Positions 17,508 to 26,806 of a stretch of 64,000 nucleotides of DNA are shown one piece after another; position 1 is the first letter of the stretch; each line of letters opens with the position of its first letter. The DNA lies in contig NZ_CANKUD010000015.1 of assembly GCF_947486615.1 (NCBI RefSeq), positions 39,454 to 103,453 of the forward strand, in the 5' to 3' direction. The translations under genes and the position numbers were made by a program. The stretch is from an uncultured Modestobacter sp. Lineage in GTDB: Bacteria; Actinomycetota; Actinomycetes; Mycobacteriales; Geodermatophilaceae. Under the pieces are notes generated by a model that was not told where the DNA came from, searched no databases, and worked only from the letters and a program-made list of their open reading frames with translations.

Positions 17508-19007
17508 ATGACGACAGCCCAGAACCGCTCAGTCCTCGACGAGGCCGAGGCCCGGGTGGACAAGGCCGCGCGCGCCCGCGCCGCCGGCACCCGGCCCGCG
17601 CCGGCCGGCCAGTGGGACGCCCCCGACGACACCACCGGGTCCTACGTCAAGGAGGAGCGCGGCGCCCTGCGGCGCGTCGCCGGGCTCTCCACCGAGCTCA
17701 CCGACGTCACCGAGGTCGAGTACCGGCAGCTGCGTCTGGAGCGCGTCGTCCTGGTCGGTGTCTGGACCGAGGGCACCGCGGCCGACGCGCAGCGTTCGCT
17801 GGCCGAGCTGGCGGCGCTGGCCGAGACGGCCGGTTCCCAGGTGCTCGAGGCGCTCATGCAGCGCCGCGACAAGCCCGACCCGGCCACCTACGTGGGCTCG
17901 GGCAAGGCCGCCGAGCTCCGGGACGTCGTCGCCGCCACCGGTGCCGACACCGTGATCTGCGACGGAGAGCTCGCCCCCGGTCAGCTCAACCAGCTGGAGA
18001 AGATCCTCAAGGTCAAGGTCGTCGACCGGACCGCGCTGATCCTGGACATCTTCGCCCAGCACGCCACCAGCCGGGAGGGCAAGGCCCAGGTCGAGCTGGC
18101 GCAGATGCAGTACATGCTGCCGCGGCTGCGCGGCTGGGGTGAGTCGCTGAGCCGGCAGGCCGGCGGTCGGGTTGCCGGCGGTGGCGGGATCGGTACCCGT
18201 GGCCCGGGTGAGACGAAGATCGAGACCGACCGGCGCCGGATCCGGTCCCGGGTGAGCAAGCTGCGCAAGGAGATCGCCGGCATGGCGACCGCCCGGACGA
18301 CGCAGCGCAACTCCCGCGACCGCAACGCCACGCCCAGCGTCGCGATCGCCGGCTACACCAACGCCGGGAAGTCCAGCCTGCTCAACCAGCTCACCGACGC
18401 CGGGGTGCTGGTGCAGGACGCGCTGTTCGCCACCCTGGACCCGACGGTCCGGCGAGCGCAGACCGCGGACGGCCGGGAGTTCACGATGACCGACACCGTC
18501 GGCTTCGTGCGCCACCTGCCGCACCAGCTGGTCGACGCCTTCCGCTCCACGCTGGAGGAGGTGGCCGCGGCCGACCTGCTGCTGCACGTGGTCGACGGCT
18601 CCGACCCCGACCCGCTGGGCCAGATCGACGCGGTGCACGTCGTGCTCCAGGAGATCGACGCCCGCTCGGTGCCCGAGCTCATCGTGGTCAACAAGATCGA
18701 CGCGATGAGCGAGGACGACGTGCTCGCGCTGCGCCAGGCGCTGCCCGGTGCGTCGTGGGTCTCGGCCCGGACCGGCGAGGGCATCGAGGCGCTGCGCGAC
18801 GTGGTCGCCCAGCGGCTGCCGCACCCGCAGATCGACGTCGACGTGCTCGTGCCCTACGACCGGGGTGACCTGGTCGCCCGGGTGCACCGGGACGGCGAGG
18901 TGCTGGAGGAGCGGCACGAGCCCGAGGGCACCCGGCTGACCGCCCGGGTGGACGCCGGGCTGGCCGCGCAGCTCGAGGGCTTCGCCGCTCCCGTCGCCGG
19001 CGTCTGA
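17508..19007 (+). CDS. hflX: GTPase HflX
   Basis: A 499-residue ribosome-associated GTPase that splits stalled or 100S ribosomes. The N-terminal HflX domain (EYRQLRLERVVLVGVWTEG, VGSGKAAELRDVV) is followed by the GxxGPGETKIETDRR linker and the G domain with G1 GYTNAGKSS, G3 DTVGF and G4 NKID. The C-terminal domain recognises the large subunit. The start is uncertain; in-frame codons exist up to 17433, and the ATG at 17508 (MTTAQNRSVLDE) is chosen without a clear ribosome-binding site. A GC-rich hairpin follows the stop. Confidence 0.95.
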   Translation: MTTAQNRSVLDEAEARVDKAARARAAGTRPAPAGQWDAPDDTTGSYVKEERGALRRVAGLSTELTDVTEVEYRQLRLERVVLVGVWTEGTAADAQRSLAELAALAETAGSQVLEALMQRRDKPDPATYVGSGKAAELRDVVAATGADTVICDGELAPGQLNQLEKILKVKVVDRTALILDIFAQHATSREGKAQVELAQMQYMLPRLRGWGESLSRQAGGRVAGGGGIGTRGPGETKIETDRRRIRSRVSKLRKEIAGMATARTTQRNSRDRNATPSVAIAGYTNAGKSSLLNQLTDAGVLVQDALFATLDPTVRRAQTADGREFTMTDTVGFVRHLPHQLVDAFRSTLEEVAAADLLLHVVDGSDPDPLGQIDAVHVVLQEIDARSVPELIVVNKIDAMSEDDVLALRQALPGASWVSARTGEGIEALRDVVAQRLPHPQIDVDVLVPYDRGDLVARVHRDGEVLEERHEPEGTRLTARVDAGLAAQLEGFAAPVAGV

Positions 19008-19014
19008 CCGACGA

Positions 19015-19062
19015 CCCCGCTGCCCCCCGCCCGCAGGCCCGGGGCGGGACGCGGCAGCGGGG
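19015..19062. terminator. GC-rich hairpin after hflX
   Basis: CCCCGCTGCC at 19015-19024 pairs with GGCAGCGGGG at 19053-19062. Further GC pairing is possible inside. It starts eight bases after the hflX stop, with no T-run. Confidence 0.6.
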
Positions 19063-19117
19063 CCGCGGGACGGCCCGGCGGATCACGGGGAGGTCACGGC
19101 CCCGGTACCGTGACGCA

Positions 19118-19849
19118 GTGACCAGGGGAGCGGTGGACCAGTCGTCCACGGCGGCGAGCCCCGCGCCGCAGCCCCCGGGGATCGGCATCGGCCGTCCGCC
19201 CTGGTGGGCCCTGGTGCTCGCCGCCCTGGTGACCGTCGCGGTCACGGTCGACCTGCTCAGTCGCGGCTGGCTGGAACGGATGGACCTGCGGGTCTCCGAG
19301 GTGGTCAGCGACTGGGACCTGCGGAACTCCGACGCCTACTGGCCGGTCTGGGTCTTCACCCAGGCCGGTGGGCGCGGGTTCATCCTCATCGTGCTGGCCG
19401 GTCTGGTCGGCTGGCTGGCCATCCGCCGGCGGACGCTGGTGCCGCTGGTCCGGGTGGCCATGGCGCTGGTGCTGCTGACCACGGTCGTCTACTCGTTCAA
19501 GTGGGGCACCGGCCGCACGGCGCCGGCGTACCCCGGCTCCTTCTTCCACCGGGACGGGGCCAGCTACCCCTCCGGCCACGTGGCCAACGCGGTGCTGATG
19601 TGGGGTGTGGCCCGCTGGCAGGTGGTGCAGTTCTCCCTGCCGGCGCCGGTGCAGCGGGCGGTCTGGCTGCTCAGCATCGTGGGGCCGCTGGTGACAGGAG
19701 TGGCCATGGTGGCGCTGGACTTCCACTGGGTCACCGATGCGGTCGTCGGCCTGGCCGTCGGGCTGCTGCTGTTGGGCGTGGTTCATGCGCTGGACGCGGT
19801 CACGGTGTCACGCTGGGTCCGTGCCAGGGCAGGCCGAACGCAGCCGTAG
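19118..19849 (+). CDS. PAP2 family membrane phosphatase
   Basis: A 243-residue integral membrane protein with about six helices. It carries the three acid-phosphatase motifs of lipid phosphatases: KWGTGRTAP (C1), YPSGH (C2) and DFHWVTD in place of SRxxxxxHxxxD (C3, with the catalytic HxxxD). It probably dephosphorylates a lipid pyrophosphate or phosphatidate at the outer face of the membrane. TACCGT at 19106-19111 is six bases from the GTG, indicating a leaderless mRNA. A secreted protein overlaps its 3' end. Confidence 0.88.
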   Translation: MTRGAVDQSSTAASPAPQPPGIGIGRPPWWALVLAALVTVAVTVDLLSRGWLERMDLRVSEVVSDWDLRNSDAYWPVWVFTQAGGRGFILIVLAGLVGWLAIRRRTLVPLVRVAMALVLLTTVVYSFKWGTGRTAPAYPGSFFHRDGASYPSGHVANAVLMWGVARWQVVQFSLPAPVQRAVWLLSIVGPLVTGVAMVALDFHWVTDAVVGLAVGLLLLGVVHALDAVTVSRWVRARAGRTQP

Positions 19850-20891
19850 CCGGACCGGCCGCCGCGTGCGGTCCTCCGGGCTGCTGGCCTGCGCGCCGCT
19901 CGGTGTGCTGGTGGCCGTCCTGCCGGTCGGCCCGGCCGCGGCCGAGGACGCCGCTCCCTACGGCGCGGCCAGCACCCGCTGCGAGATCACCGACCCACGG
20001 CTGCCGGAGCTCTCCGGCCTGGCCAGCGCCGGCGACACGATGCTCGCGATGAACGACGGGGGTGACCAGGCCGAGGTGTTCGTGCTCGGCGGGGACTGCG
20101 CGGTCGCCGAGGTGCGCACTGCGGCCGTCGACCCCTACGACCCCGAGGACCTCGCCCTCGGCGCGGACGGCACCCTCTGGCTGGCCGACATCGGGGACAA
20201 CGCCGGTGAGCGGGCCACCGTGGCGCTGATCGGCATCCGCCCCGACGGCAGCAGCACGCTGACCCGGCTCACCTACCCCGACGGTCCGCACGACGCCGAG
20301 GCACTGCTGATGGCCCCGGACGGCACGCCGTACCTGGTCACCAAGGAGGTGCTCGGAGCCAGCTCGGTCTACCGGCCCGACGCACCGCTCGCCGACGGCG
20401 CGACCGTCCCGATGAGCCGGGTGCTCGGCCTGGGCTTCACGCTGACCGGCACCCCGGGTGGCCCGGTCGGTCGGGCCGGCCAGTTGCTCGTGACCGGGGG
20501 AGCGGTCTCCGCCGACGGGCAGCGGATCGCGCTGCGCACGTACACCGACGCCTACGTCTGGTCGCTGTCCGGCTCCGACGTGGCCGGCGCACTGGGTGGC
20601 ACCCCGGTCCGGGTGCCGCTGCCGGAGGCGCCGCAGGGCGAGGCGATCGCCTTCGCGGCCAACGACCGTGACCTGCTGGTCGCGAGCGAGGGGCTGCCCT
20701 CGGTGGTCACCCTCGTCCCGGCGACCGGGGACCTGGCGGTCGCGCCGGCCGGCGCGCCGACCGAGGTGGCTGCGGGGTCCGGCGGGGACACCCGCCGGGT
20801 CGCCCCGCTGACCGCCGGTCTGATCGCGGCCGGCGCCGCCACGGTCCTGGTGTGGCTCGGCGGCATGCTGCGGCGTCGCACGGCCGCCTGA
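19821..20891 (+). CDS. Secreted protein with predicted beta-propeller-like repeats and C-terminal anchor
   Basis: A protein of about 356 residues with an N-terminal signal peptide (basic n-region, LLACAPLGVLVAVLPVG, cleavage near AAA-ED) and a C-terminal hydrophobic segment (LTAGLIAAGAATVLVWLGGML) followed by RRRTAA, so it is probably anchored outside the membrane. The middle contains strand-rich units such as PYDPEDLALGADGTLWLADIGDNAGER and DAEALLMAPDGTPYLVTKE, which suggest a beta-propeller. The GTG at 19821 overlaps the phosphatase gene by 29 bp; GTG at 19866 would shorten the n-region. No enzyme motif is recognised. Confidence 0.75.
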   Translation: MPGQAERSRSRTGRRVRSSGLLACAPLGVLVAVLPVGPAAAEDAAPYGAASTRCEITDPRLPELSGLASAGDTMLAMNDGGDQAEVFVLGGDCAVAEVRTAAVDPYDPEDLALGADGTLWLADIGDNAGERATVALIGIRPDGSSTLTRLTYPDGPHDAEALLMAPDGTPYLVTKEVLGASSVYRPDAPLADGATVPMSRVLGLGFTLTGTPGGPVGRAGQLLVTGGAVSADGQRIALRTYTDAYVWSLSGSDVAGALGGTPVRVPLPEAPQGEAIAFAANDRDLLVASEGLPSVVTLVPATGDLAVAPAGAPTEVAAGSGGDTRRVAPLTAGLIAAGAATVLVWLGGMLRRRTAA

Positions 20892-20969
20892 GGGCTTTGC
20901 GGCGCACTTCGTTCCTACGGCGCACTCCGGTTCTTCGGCGCCCTCCGTCCTGCGGGTGCGCCGGGTGGA

Positions 20970-21000
20970 GCCGGGCCGCCTCGTGGTCGAGGAGCCCGGC
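20970..21000. terminator. Hairpin between convergent secreted-protein gene and lexA
   Basis: GCCGGGC (20970-20976) and CCTCG (20979-20983) pair with CGAGG (20988-20992) and GCCCGGC (20994-21000) around the loop TGGT, with small mismatches. It is positioned between two convergent genes. Confidence 0.5.
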
Positions 21001-21012
21001 CCCGGACGTGGA

Positions 21013-21813
21013 TCAGACCCGGCGCAGCACCGTGACGACCCGGCCCAGCACCGTGGCGTCGTCACCGGGGATCGGTTCGTAGGCGTCGTTGTGCGGGAGC
21101 AGCCACACGTGGCCGTCGCGGCGCTTGTAGGTCTTCACCGTCGCCTCGCCGTCGATCATGGCGGCGACGATCTCCCCGTTCTCCGCGGTGGGCTGCTGGC
21201 GGACGACGACCCAGTCGCCGTCGCAGATCGCCGCGTCCACCATCGAGTCACCGGCCACCTTGAGCATGAACAGGGTGCCCTCGCCGACCAGCTCCTTCGG
21301 CAGGGGGAACACGTCCTCCACGGCCTGCTCGGCCAGCACCGGACCACCGGCGGCGATCCGGCCGACCAGCGGCACGTAGGTGGGGCGGGGGGCGGAAGCC
21401 TCGTCCAGGCCGCTGGCCGCCCCGGCGCCGGCCAGCGCGGCCGGGTCGGGGGTGGGTGCGCCGCTGCTCTCACCGGGCAGCCGGACGTCGAGGGCGCGCG
21501 GGCGGTTCGGGTCGCGGCGCAGCCAGCCCTTGCGCTGCAGGACCGACAGCTGGTGGGCCACCGAGGAAGCCGAGGACAGGCCGACGGCCTCGCCGATCTC
21601 CCGGACCGAGGGCGGGTAGCCGCGCCGCTCGATGGAGTCGCGGATGACCTCGAGCACCCGGCGCTGCCGCTGGGTGAGGCCGTCGCCGGCCTCTCCGCGG
21701 TCGGGGAACTCGCGGACCGCCGCGACCCCACCTGCGGCGCCGGTGTCCTCCGTGGCGCGCTTGCGCCGGGGGGAGCTCGCGCCGCCGTCTGCTGTCGGGC
21801 CGTCGGCCGCCAT
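21013..21813 (-). CDS. lexA: SOS repressor LexA
   Basis: A 266-residue repressor of the DNA-damage regulon. The winged-helix N-domain contains [44 protein letters not shown]. The Ala-Gly self-cleavage site lies in [14 protein letters not shown], and the catalytic Ser and Lys are in [11 protein letters not shown] and ATVKTYKR. An Ala/Gly/Pro linker of about 40 residues is longer than usual, as is the 45-residue N-terminal extension. The ATG at 21813 has GGAGGAC upstream. It is divergent from a LysM gene; two SOS boxes in between indicate autoregulation. Confidence 0.97.
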   Translation of the reverse strand: MAADGPTADGGASSPRRKRATEDTGAAGGVAAVREFPDRGEAGDGLTQRQRRVLEVIRDSIERRGYPPSVREIGEAVGLSSASSVAHQLSVLQRKGWLRRDPNRPRALDVRLPGESSGAPTPDPAALAGAGAASGLDEASAPRPTYVPLVGRIAAGGPVLAEQAVEDVFPLPKELVGEGTLFMLKVAGDSMVDAAICDGDWVVVRQQPTAENGEIVAAMIDGEATVKTYKRRDGHVWLLPHNDAYEPIPGDDATVLGRVVTVLRRV

Positions 21814-21951
21814 GTGTCCTCCTCGTCCGGCTGCCGGGGCAGCGTCTCCGGGTGCCTGTCGAGCGGGGGACCGGCCGCTGAGCCGGTGGCCGGGTGGGGC
21901 CGTCCCCGTGTCGATCGACAGGTGCACCGTAGCGGGTTGCACCGGTATAGT

Positions 21952-21967
21952 TCAAACAGGTGTTCGA
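21952..21967. promoter_or_regulatory. LexA SOS box proximal to lexA
   Basis: TCAAACAGGTGTTCGA differs by one base from the TCGAAC-N4-GTTCGA palindrome. It lies 138 bp upstream of the lexA start and probably mediates autorepression. Confidence 0.85.
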
Positions 21968-22031
21968 AGAAATCCGGTGTCGAGGGTGGATCTGTCACTG
22001 CCGTGCGGTAGACATCGCACAGACGTTCGAA

Positions 22032-22047
22032 TCGAACAGGCGTTCGA
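22032..22047. promoter_or_regulatory. LexA SOS box proximal to LysM gene
   Basis: TCGAACAGGCGTTCGA has perfect six-base half-sites. It is about 90 bp upstream of the LysM gene start and about 80 bp from the other box. Confidence 0.85.
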
Positions 22048-22136
22048 GTTCGGGTCTCGCCGCGTGGCGGAGCCCGGACGGCCTGGTCCTCGGTCGTCGT
22101 CCCGTCCGGCACAGTCAGACAGCAGGAGCGTCCCCG

Positions 22137-22721
22137 ATGGTCAGCCCGCAGCGCAGCCTCACCGCCTCCCACCAGGCGCCGTCCCGCCCGGGGCCGGTCC
22201 GGCCGGGCCCGGTCCGTCCGGCACCTGCGCGTGCCGCCGTCGCGGTCCGGGGGGCGCAGTCCGTCGCGCCGGCCATCGCCCGTCGTGACCCGGTCCGGCC
22301 TGGTGGCCGGCCGGTGCGTGCGGACGCCGCCGCCGCGCCGCGTCCGGTCCGGGGAGGGTGTGGCAGCACGCAGTTCGGCACCGCTGTCCGGCGATCCGGG
22401 GCGGTCCCGGCACACGACCGCGCTCCGGCGCCCCTGCGGCTGACCGAGCGCGGTCGGCGCGTGGTCGCCGGGCTCTCGGTCGCCATCGGCCTGTGCATCG
22501 CGGCGGCCACCGTGGTCGTGGTCGAGGTCGGCGACCAGGACGGCGGGCTCCGGCTCGCCGGCTCCTCGACCGTCGTCGTGCAGCCGGGCGACTCGTTGTG
22601 GTCCATCGCCCGGGAGGTGGCGCCGGAAGAGGACCCGCGGGCGGTGGTCGACGCGATCGTCGAGCTCAACGGACTCGACAGCGTCGGCCTGCTGCCCGGT
22701 GCGGAGCTGCAGCTGCCCTGA
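22137..22721 (+). CDS. LysM-domain protein, SOS-controlled (DivS/Rv2719c-like)
   Basis: A 194-residue protein with a Pro/Arg-rich N-terminal region (about 100 residues), one membrane helix (RRVVAGLSVAIGLCIAAATVVVVEVG) and an extracytoplasmic LysM domain, TVVVQPGDSLWSIAREVAPEEDPRAVVDAIVELNGLDSVG. The position divergent from lexA with SOS boxes is that of the actinobacterial cell-division suppressors (DivS in corynebacteria, Rv2719c in mycobacteria). These halt septation during DNA damage and have a TM segment with or without LysM. That role is inferred from synteny. The ATG at 22137 has AGGAG upstream. Confidence 0.8.
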   Translation: MVSPQRSLTASHQAPSRPGPVRPGPVRPAPARAAVAVRGAQSVAPAIARRDPVRPGGRPVRADAAAAPRPVRGGCGSTQFGTAVRRSGAVPAHDRAPAPLRLTERGRRVVAGLSVAIGLCIAAATVVVVEVGDQDGGLRLAGSSTVVVQPGDSLWSIAREVAPEEDPRAVVDAIVELNGLDSVGLLPGAELQLP

Positions 22722-22853
22722 CCTGCCCGGCAGTGCCCCCGGAGGTCTCTGTCGGCAGGTCGCACGCCTGGTGCGGACGGGGCGGGCGCGACGGAGGAAG
22801 ACGACACGCCGCCCCGGGGTTGCATACCTGTAGGGGTCGGGAGCTAACCTGAC

Positions 22854-22869
22854 CCCAACATCTTGTGTG
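22854..22869 (+). promoter_or_regulatory. Candidate NrdR box upstream of nrdR-nrdJ
   Basis: CCCCAACATCTTGTGT has a core CAACATCTTG that matches the NrdR consensus CWATATATWG at eight of ten positions. It lies just downstream of TAACCT (22846-22851), a possible -10. A convincing second box at the expected spacing of about 31 bp was not found. Confidence 0.5.
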
Positions 22870-23000
22870 ACAGAGATGTAGTTCCCATCCACAGGCGCTT
22901 CCCCAGGTCAGCCCCAGGACATCCACCGGATGTCCCCCGGTCGGTCCACAGGGAGCGTCGGACGGTCGCTCTCGCGACCCGCCGATCGAGGAGGTGCCCG

Positions 23001-23546
23001 GTGCGCTGTCCGTTCTGCCACAGCCCTGACAGTCGGGTCGTCGACTCGCGGGAGACCGACGAGGGGGCGACCACCCGTCGCCGTCGGTCCTGCCCGGTCT
23101 GCGGTCGCCGGTTCACGACCGTGGAGGAGCCGGTGCTCGCCGTCGTCAAGCGCAGCGGCGTCAGCGAGCCCTTCGACCGCAACAAGGTCATCGCCGGGGT
23201 GCGCCGGGCCTGCCAGGGCCGGCCCGTCGACGAGGCCCAGCTGGCCGTCCTCGCCGCCAAGGTGGAGGACGCCGTACGTGCCACGGGCTCCGCCGAGGTC
23301 CCGAGCAACGAGGTGGGCCTGGCCATCCTGGGCCCGCTCCGCTACCTCGACGAGGTGGCCTACCTCCGGTTCGCCAGCGTCTACCGCTCCTTCAGCTCCG
23401 CGGCCGATTTCGAGAAGGAGATCGCCGAGCTCCGGCGGCTCCGCTACGGGGCCACCGGCCGCCCCGACTCCACTGACCCGGAGTCCACCGATCCCGGTGA
23501 CGGGGCCCCGCCCGGCGACGACGCCGAGCCCGCCCCGTCCCGCTGA
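23001..23546 (+). CDS. nrdR: Transcriptional repressor NrdR
   Basis: A 181-residue Zn-finger/ATP-cone repressor of ribonucleotide reductase genes that senses dATP/ATP. It contains [18 protein letters not shown] and [12 protein letters not shown] (four-Cys zinc ribbon), then the ATP-cone with [29 protein letters not shown]. The C-terminus has an additional 30-residue Asp/Pro-rich tail. GAGGAGGTG precedes the GTG start. It lies upstream of nrdJ, which it presumably regulates along with itself. Confidence 0.97.
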   Translation: MRCPFCHSPDSRVVDSRETDEGATTRRRRSCPVCGRRFTTVEEPVLAVVKRSGVSEPFDRNKVIAGVRRACQGRPVDEAQLAVLAAKVEDAVRATGSAEVPSNEVGLAILGPLRYLDEVAYLRFASVYRSFSSAADFEKEIAELRRLRYGATGRPDSTDPESTDPGDGAPPGDDAEPAPSR

Positions 23547-23635
23547 CGCCCTCGCCGGCAGCAGCCCGACCACCGGCTCCCGCCGACGTCGCAGACACCA
23601 TCCGCACACCCGAACGCCTTCCAGGGGAGCACGCC

Positions 23636-26533
23636 TTGACCGAGACAGCCGACCGCGTCGCCACCAGCCGCAACCGCCGCACCGCCGCCAAGGCCCCCAC
23701 CCGGGGCAAGGGGCTGAAGGTGAAGCGCGTGTTCACCACCGCCGGTGTGCACCCCTACGACGACGTCGTGTGGGAGCGCCGCGACGTCGTCATGACCAAC
23801 TGGCGGGACGGCTCGATCAACTTCGAGCAGCGCGGGGTCGAGTTCCCGGCCGAGTGGAGCATCAACGCCACCAACATCGTCACCACCAAGTACTTCCGGG
23901 GCGCGGTCGGCAGCCCGCAGCGCGAGACCAGCCTGCGTCAGCTCATCGACCGCGTGGTGCTGACCTACGGCGCGGCCGGCCGCGAGCACGACTACTTCGC
24001 CAGCGAGGCCGACGCCGAGGTCTTCGAGCACGAGCTGACCTGGATGCTGCTGCACCAGGTGTTCAGCTTCAACTCGCCCGTCTGGTTCAACGTGGGCACC
24101 GCGTCGCCGCAGCAGGTCAGCGCCTGCTTCATCCTCGCCGTCGACGACACGATGGACTCGATCCTGAACTGGTACCGGGAAGAGGGCCTGATCTTCAAGG
24201 GCGGTTCCGGCGCCGGCCTGAACCTCTCCCGCATCCGCTCCTCCAAGGAGCTGCTCTCCTCCGGTGGCACCGCATCGGGCCCGGTCTCCTTCATGCGCGG
24301 CGCCGACGCCTCCGCCGGCACCATCAAGTCCGGTGGTGCCACCCGCCGCGCGGCGAAGATGGTCGTCCTCGACATCGACCACCCCGACATCGAGGAGTTC
24401 ATCGAGACCAAGGCGCGCGAGGAGGACAAGATCCGCGCGCTGCGGGACGCCGGGTACGACATGGACCTGGGCGGCAAGGACATCACCAGCGTCCAGTACC
24501 AGAACGCCAACAACTCCGTCCGGGTGAACGACGAGTTCATGCGCGCGGTCGAGAACGGCACCGAGTTCGGGCTGCGTGCCCGCGAGGACAACCGGGTCAT
24601 CGAGACCGTCGACGCCCGCGAGCTGTTCGGCAAGGTCACCAAGGCCGCCTGGGAGTGCGCCGACCCGGGCATCCAGTACGACGACACGATCAACGACTGG
24701 CACACCAACCCCGAGACCGGGCGGATCAACGCGTCCAACCCCTGCTCGGAGTACATGAGCCTGGACAACAGCTCGTGCAACCTGGCGTCGCTGAACCTCA
24801 TGAAGTTCCTCAAGGACGACGGCACGTTCGACGCGAAGAACTTCGTCAAGGCCGTCGAGCTGATCATCACCGCGATGGACATCTCCATCTGCTTCGCCGA
24901 CTTCCCGACCGCCCCGATCGGTGAGACCACCCGGGCCTACCGGCAGCTGGGCATCGGCTACGCCAACCTCGGCGCGATGCTGATGGCCACCGGCCACGCC
25001 TACGACTCCCGGGGCGGCCAGACCCTGGCCGCGGCCATCACCTCGCTGATGACCGGCACCGCCTACCGGCGCTCTGCCGAGCTGGCCGGTGTCGTCGGCG
25101 CCTACGACGGCTACGCCCGCAACGCCGACGCCCACGCCCGGGTCATGCGCAAGCACGCCGCGGCCAACGACGCCATCCGCCCGGTCGGCGCCGACGACGC
25201 CGACGTGCTCAAGGTCGCCACCCAGCAGTGGCAGGACTGCCTGGCCATCGGCACCGAGAACGGCTGGCGCAACGCGCAGGCCTCGGTGCTGGCCCCCACC
25301 GGCACCATCGGCTTCATGATGGACTGCGACACGACCGGCATCGAGCCGGACTTCTCGCTGGTCAAGTTCAAGAAGCTGGTCGGCGGCGGCTCCATGCAGA
25401 TCGTCAACCAGACGGTCCCGCGGGCGCTGAAGAGCCTGGGCTACCAGGAGGAGCAGGTCGAGGCGATCGTCGAGTACATCGCCGAGCACGGGCACGTCGT
25501 CGACGCCCCGAGCCTGCGCCCCGAGCACTACGAGGTGTTCGACTGCGCGATGGGCGAGCGCTCCATCTCCCCGATGGGCCACGTCCGGATGATGGCCGCG
25601 GTGCAGCCGTTCATCTCCGGCGCGATCAGCAAGACGGTCAACATGCCGGAGTCGGCGACCGTCGAGGAGGTCGCGGACATCTACTTCCAGGGCTGGAAGA
25701 TGGGCATCAAGGCCCTGGCCATCTACCGCGACAACTGCAAGGTCGGCCAGCCGCTGTCCGGCGGCAAGGGCAAGAACGACGGCACGAAGGCCGAGGTCGC
25801 CGTCGAGGAGACCGCCCCGGCCGCCACCGCCCTGTCGCACCCGGTGCGCAAGCGCCTGCCGAAGAAGCGGACCAGCGTCACCACGTCCTTCAGCGTCGCC
25901 GGCGCCGAGGGCTACATGACCGCCGGCATGTACGAGGACGGCAGCCTCGGCGAGGTCTTCCTGAAGCTGGGCAAGCAGGGCTCGACCCTGGCCGGTGTGA
26001 TGGACGCCTTCTCGATCGGGATCTCGCTGGCCCTGCAGCACGGGGTGCCGCTGGAGACCTACATCCAGAAGTTCACCAACATGCGGTTCGAGCCGGCCGG
26101 CATGACCGACGACCCGGACATCCGGATCGCCCAGTCGGTGATGGACTACATCTTCCGTCGCCTGGCGCTGGACCACCTGCCGGTGGAGACCCGGGCCAAC
26201 CTGGGCATCTTCTCCGCCGAGGAGCGCGCGGCGCAGGTGTCCGGCTCCTACGGCAGCACCACCGCCTCGACCCCCACGGTCACCGAGGAGGACGACGTCG
26301 ACCTGGAGCAGCTGCGCGGCTCCGCGCCGATCGAGACCGCCAAGGTGGAGGAGAAGGTCACCCCGGCCGGCCCGAAGTCGGTCAAGGAGGCGCACTCCTC
26401 GGCCGAGCTGCTCGAGCTGGTCACCGGCACCGCCACCGACGCCCCGCTGTGCATGACCTGCGGGACGAAGATGCGCCCCGCCGGCAGCTGCTACGTCTGC
26501 GAGGGCTGCGGCTCCACCAGCGGCTGCAGCTGA
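23636..26533 (+). CDS. nrdJ: Adenosylcobalamin-dependent (class II) ribonucleotide reductase
   Basis: A 965-residue class II reductase that makes dNTPs from NTPs or NDPs using vitamin B12 and no oxygen. Visible features are SFNSPVWFNVG, the catalytic-site Cys SACFILAVDDT, GGSGAGLNLS, NPCSEYM with the Asn-Cys-Glu radical site, VLAPTGTIGFMMDCDTTGIEPD, and a C-terminal zinc-ribbon-like tail with CMTCGTKM and CYVCEGCGSTSGC that carries the redox cysteines. The TTG start at 23636 is preceded by GGGGAGC. It follows nrdR by 89 bp. No cobalamin riboswitch is evident. Confidence 0.97.
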   Translation: MTETADRVATSRNRRTAAKAPTRGKGLKVKRVFTTAGVHPYDDVVWERRDVVMTNWRDGSINFEQRGVEFPAEWSINATNIVTTKYFRGAVGSPQRETSLRQLIDRVVLTYGAAGREHDYFASEADAEVFEHELTWMLLHQVFSFNSPVWFNVGTASPQQVSACFILAVDDTMDSILNWYREEGLIFKGGSGAGLNLSRIRSSKELLSSGGTASGPVSFMRGADASAGTIKSGGATRRAAKMVVLDIDHPDIEEFIETKAREEDKIRALRDAGYDMDLGGKDITSVQYQNANNSVRVNDEFMRAVENGTEFGLRAREDNRVIETVDARELFGKVTKAAWECADPGIQYDDTINDWHTNPETGRINASNPCSEYMSLDNSSCNLASLNLMKFLKDDGTFDAKNFVKAVELIITAMDISICFADFPTAPIGETTRAYRQLGIGYANLGAMLMATGHAYDSRGGQTLAAAITSLMTGTAYRRSAELAGVVGAYDGYARNADAHARVMRKHAAANDAIRPVGADDADVLKVATQQWQDCLAIGTENGWRNAQASVLAPTGTIGFMMDCDTTGIEPDFSLVKFKKLVGGGSMQIVNQTVPRALKSLGYQEEQVEAIVEYIAEHGHVVDAPSLRPEHYEVFDCAMGERSISPMGHVRMMAAVQPFISGAISKTVNMPESATVEEVADIYFQGWKMGIKALAIYRDNCKVGQPLSGGKGKNDGTKAEVAVEETAPAATALSHPVRKRLPKKRTSVTTSFSVAGAEGYMTAGMYEDGSLGEVFLKLGKQGSTLAGVMDAFSIGISLALQHGVPLETYIQKFTNMRFEPAGMTDDPDIRIAQSVMDYIFRRLALDHLPVETRANLGIFSAEERAAQVSGSYGSTTASTPTVTEEDDVDLEQLRGSAPIETAKVEEKVTPAGPKSVKEAHSSAELLELVTGTATDAPLCMTCGTKMRPAGSCYVCEGCGSTSGCS

Positions 26534-26624
26534 CGTCGTCGCGGGGTCTCCGCTGACCTCACCACCGGTTCCCTGACCTCGGACCGGTGGCGGGCGGCGA
26601 GACCCCGCACGTCGCGACGCTCGT

Positions 26625-26668
26625 CCTCCGGCCCGGCACCCTGTTCCCCCAGGGTGCCGGGCCGGAGG
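26625..26668. terminator. Perfect 19-bp terminator hairpin after nrdJ
   Basis: The arms 26625-26643 and 26650-26668 are exact reverse complements around a TTCCCC loop. It lies about 90 bp after nrdJ and before a convergent gene. The rest of the 273-bp gap shows nothing recognisable. Confidence 0.85.
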
Positions 26669-26806
26669 CCTGTCCGGGGGCCGGAGGACAGCAGGGCGTC
26701 GTAACCGGCAGCCCATCCAGCGACTGTGCGGTGCGGGCCATGGATGGAGGCCATGAGGTGGTGGCCATGGCGTGCGGGCCGTGTGGTGGGAGCGATGTGC
26801 TGATCG

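Noticed and set aside
22870..23000. DnaA-box-like TCCACAGG segments between the LysM gene and nrdR
   Set aside because: Only short partial matches to TTGTCCACA without clustering or AT-rich DNA, so no origin is supported.
23547..23635. Possible cobalamin riboswitch ahead of nrdJ
   Set aside because: Only 89 bp are available, and no B12-box-like element was found. NrdR control suffices.
23444..26716. 1,090-codon minus-strand frame opposite nrdJ
   Set aside because: Low-complexity Gly/Val/Asp/His-rich translation without domains, antisense to a clear reductase.
26625..26720. 6C-type small RNA
   Set aside because: The first hairpin has five consecutive Cs at the loop, but a second C-rich loop is absent. 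A terminator is the simpler reading.
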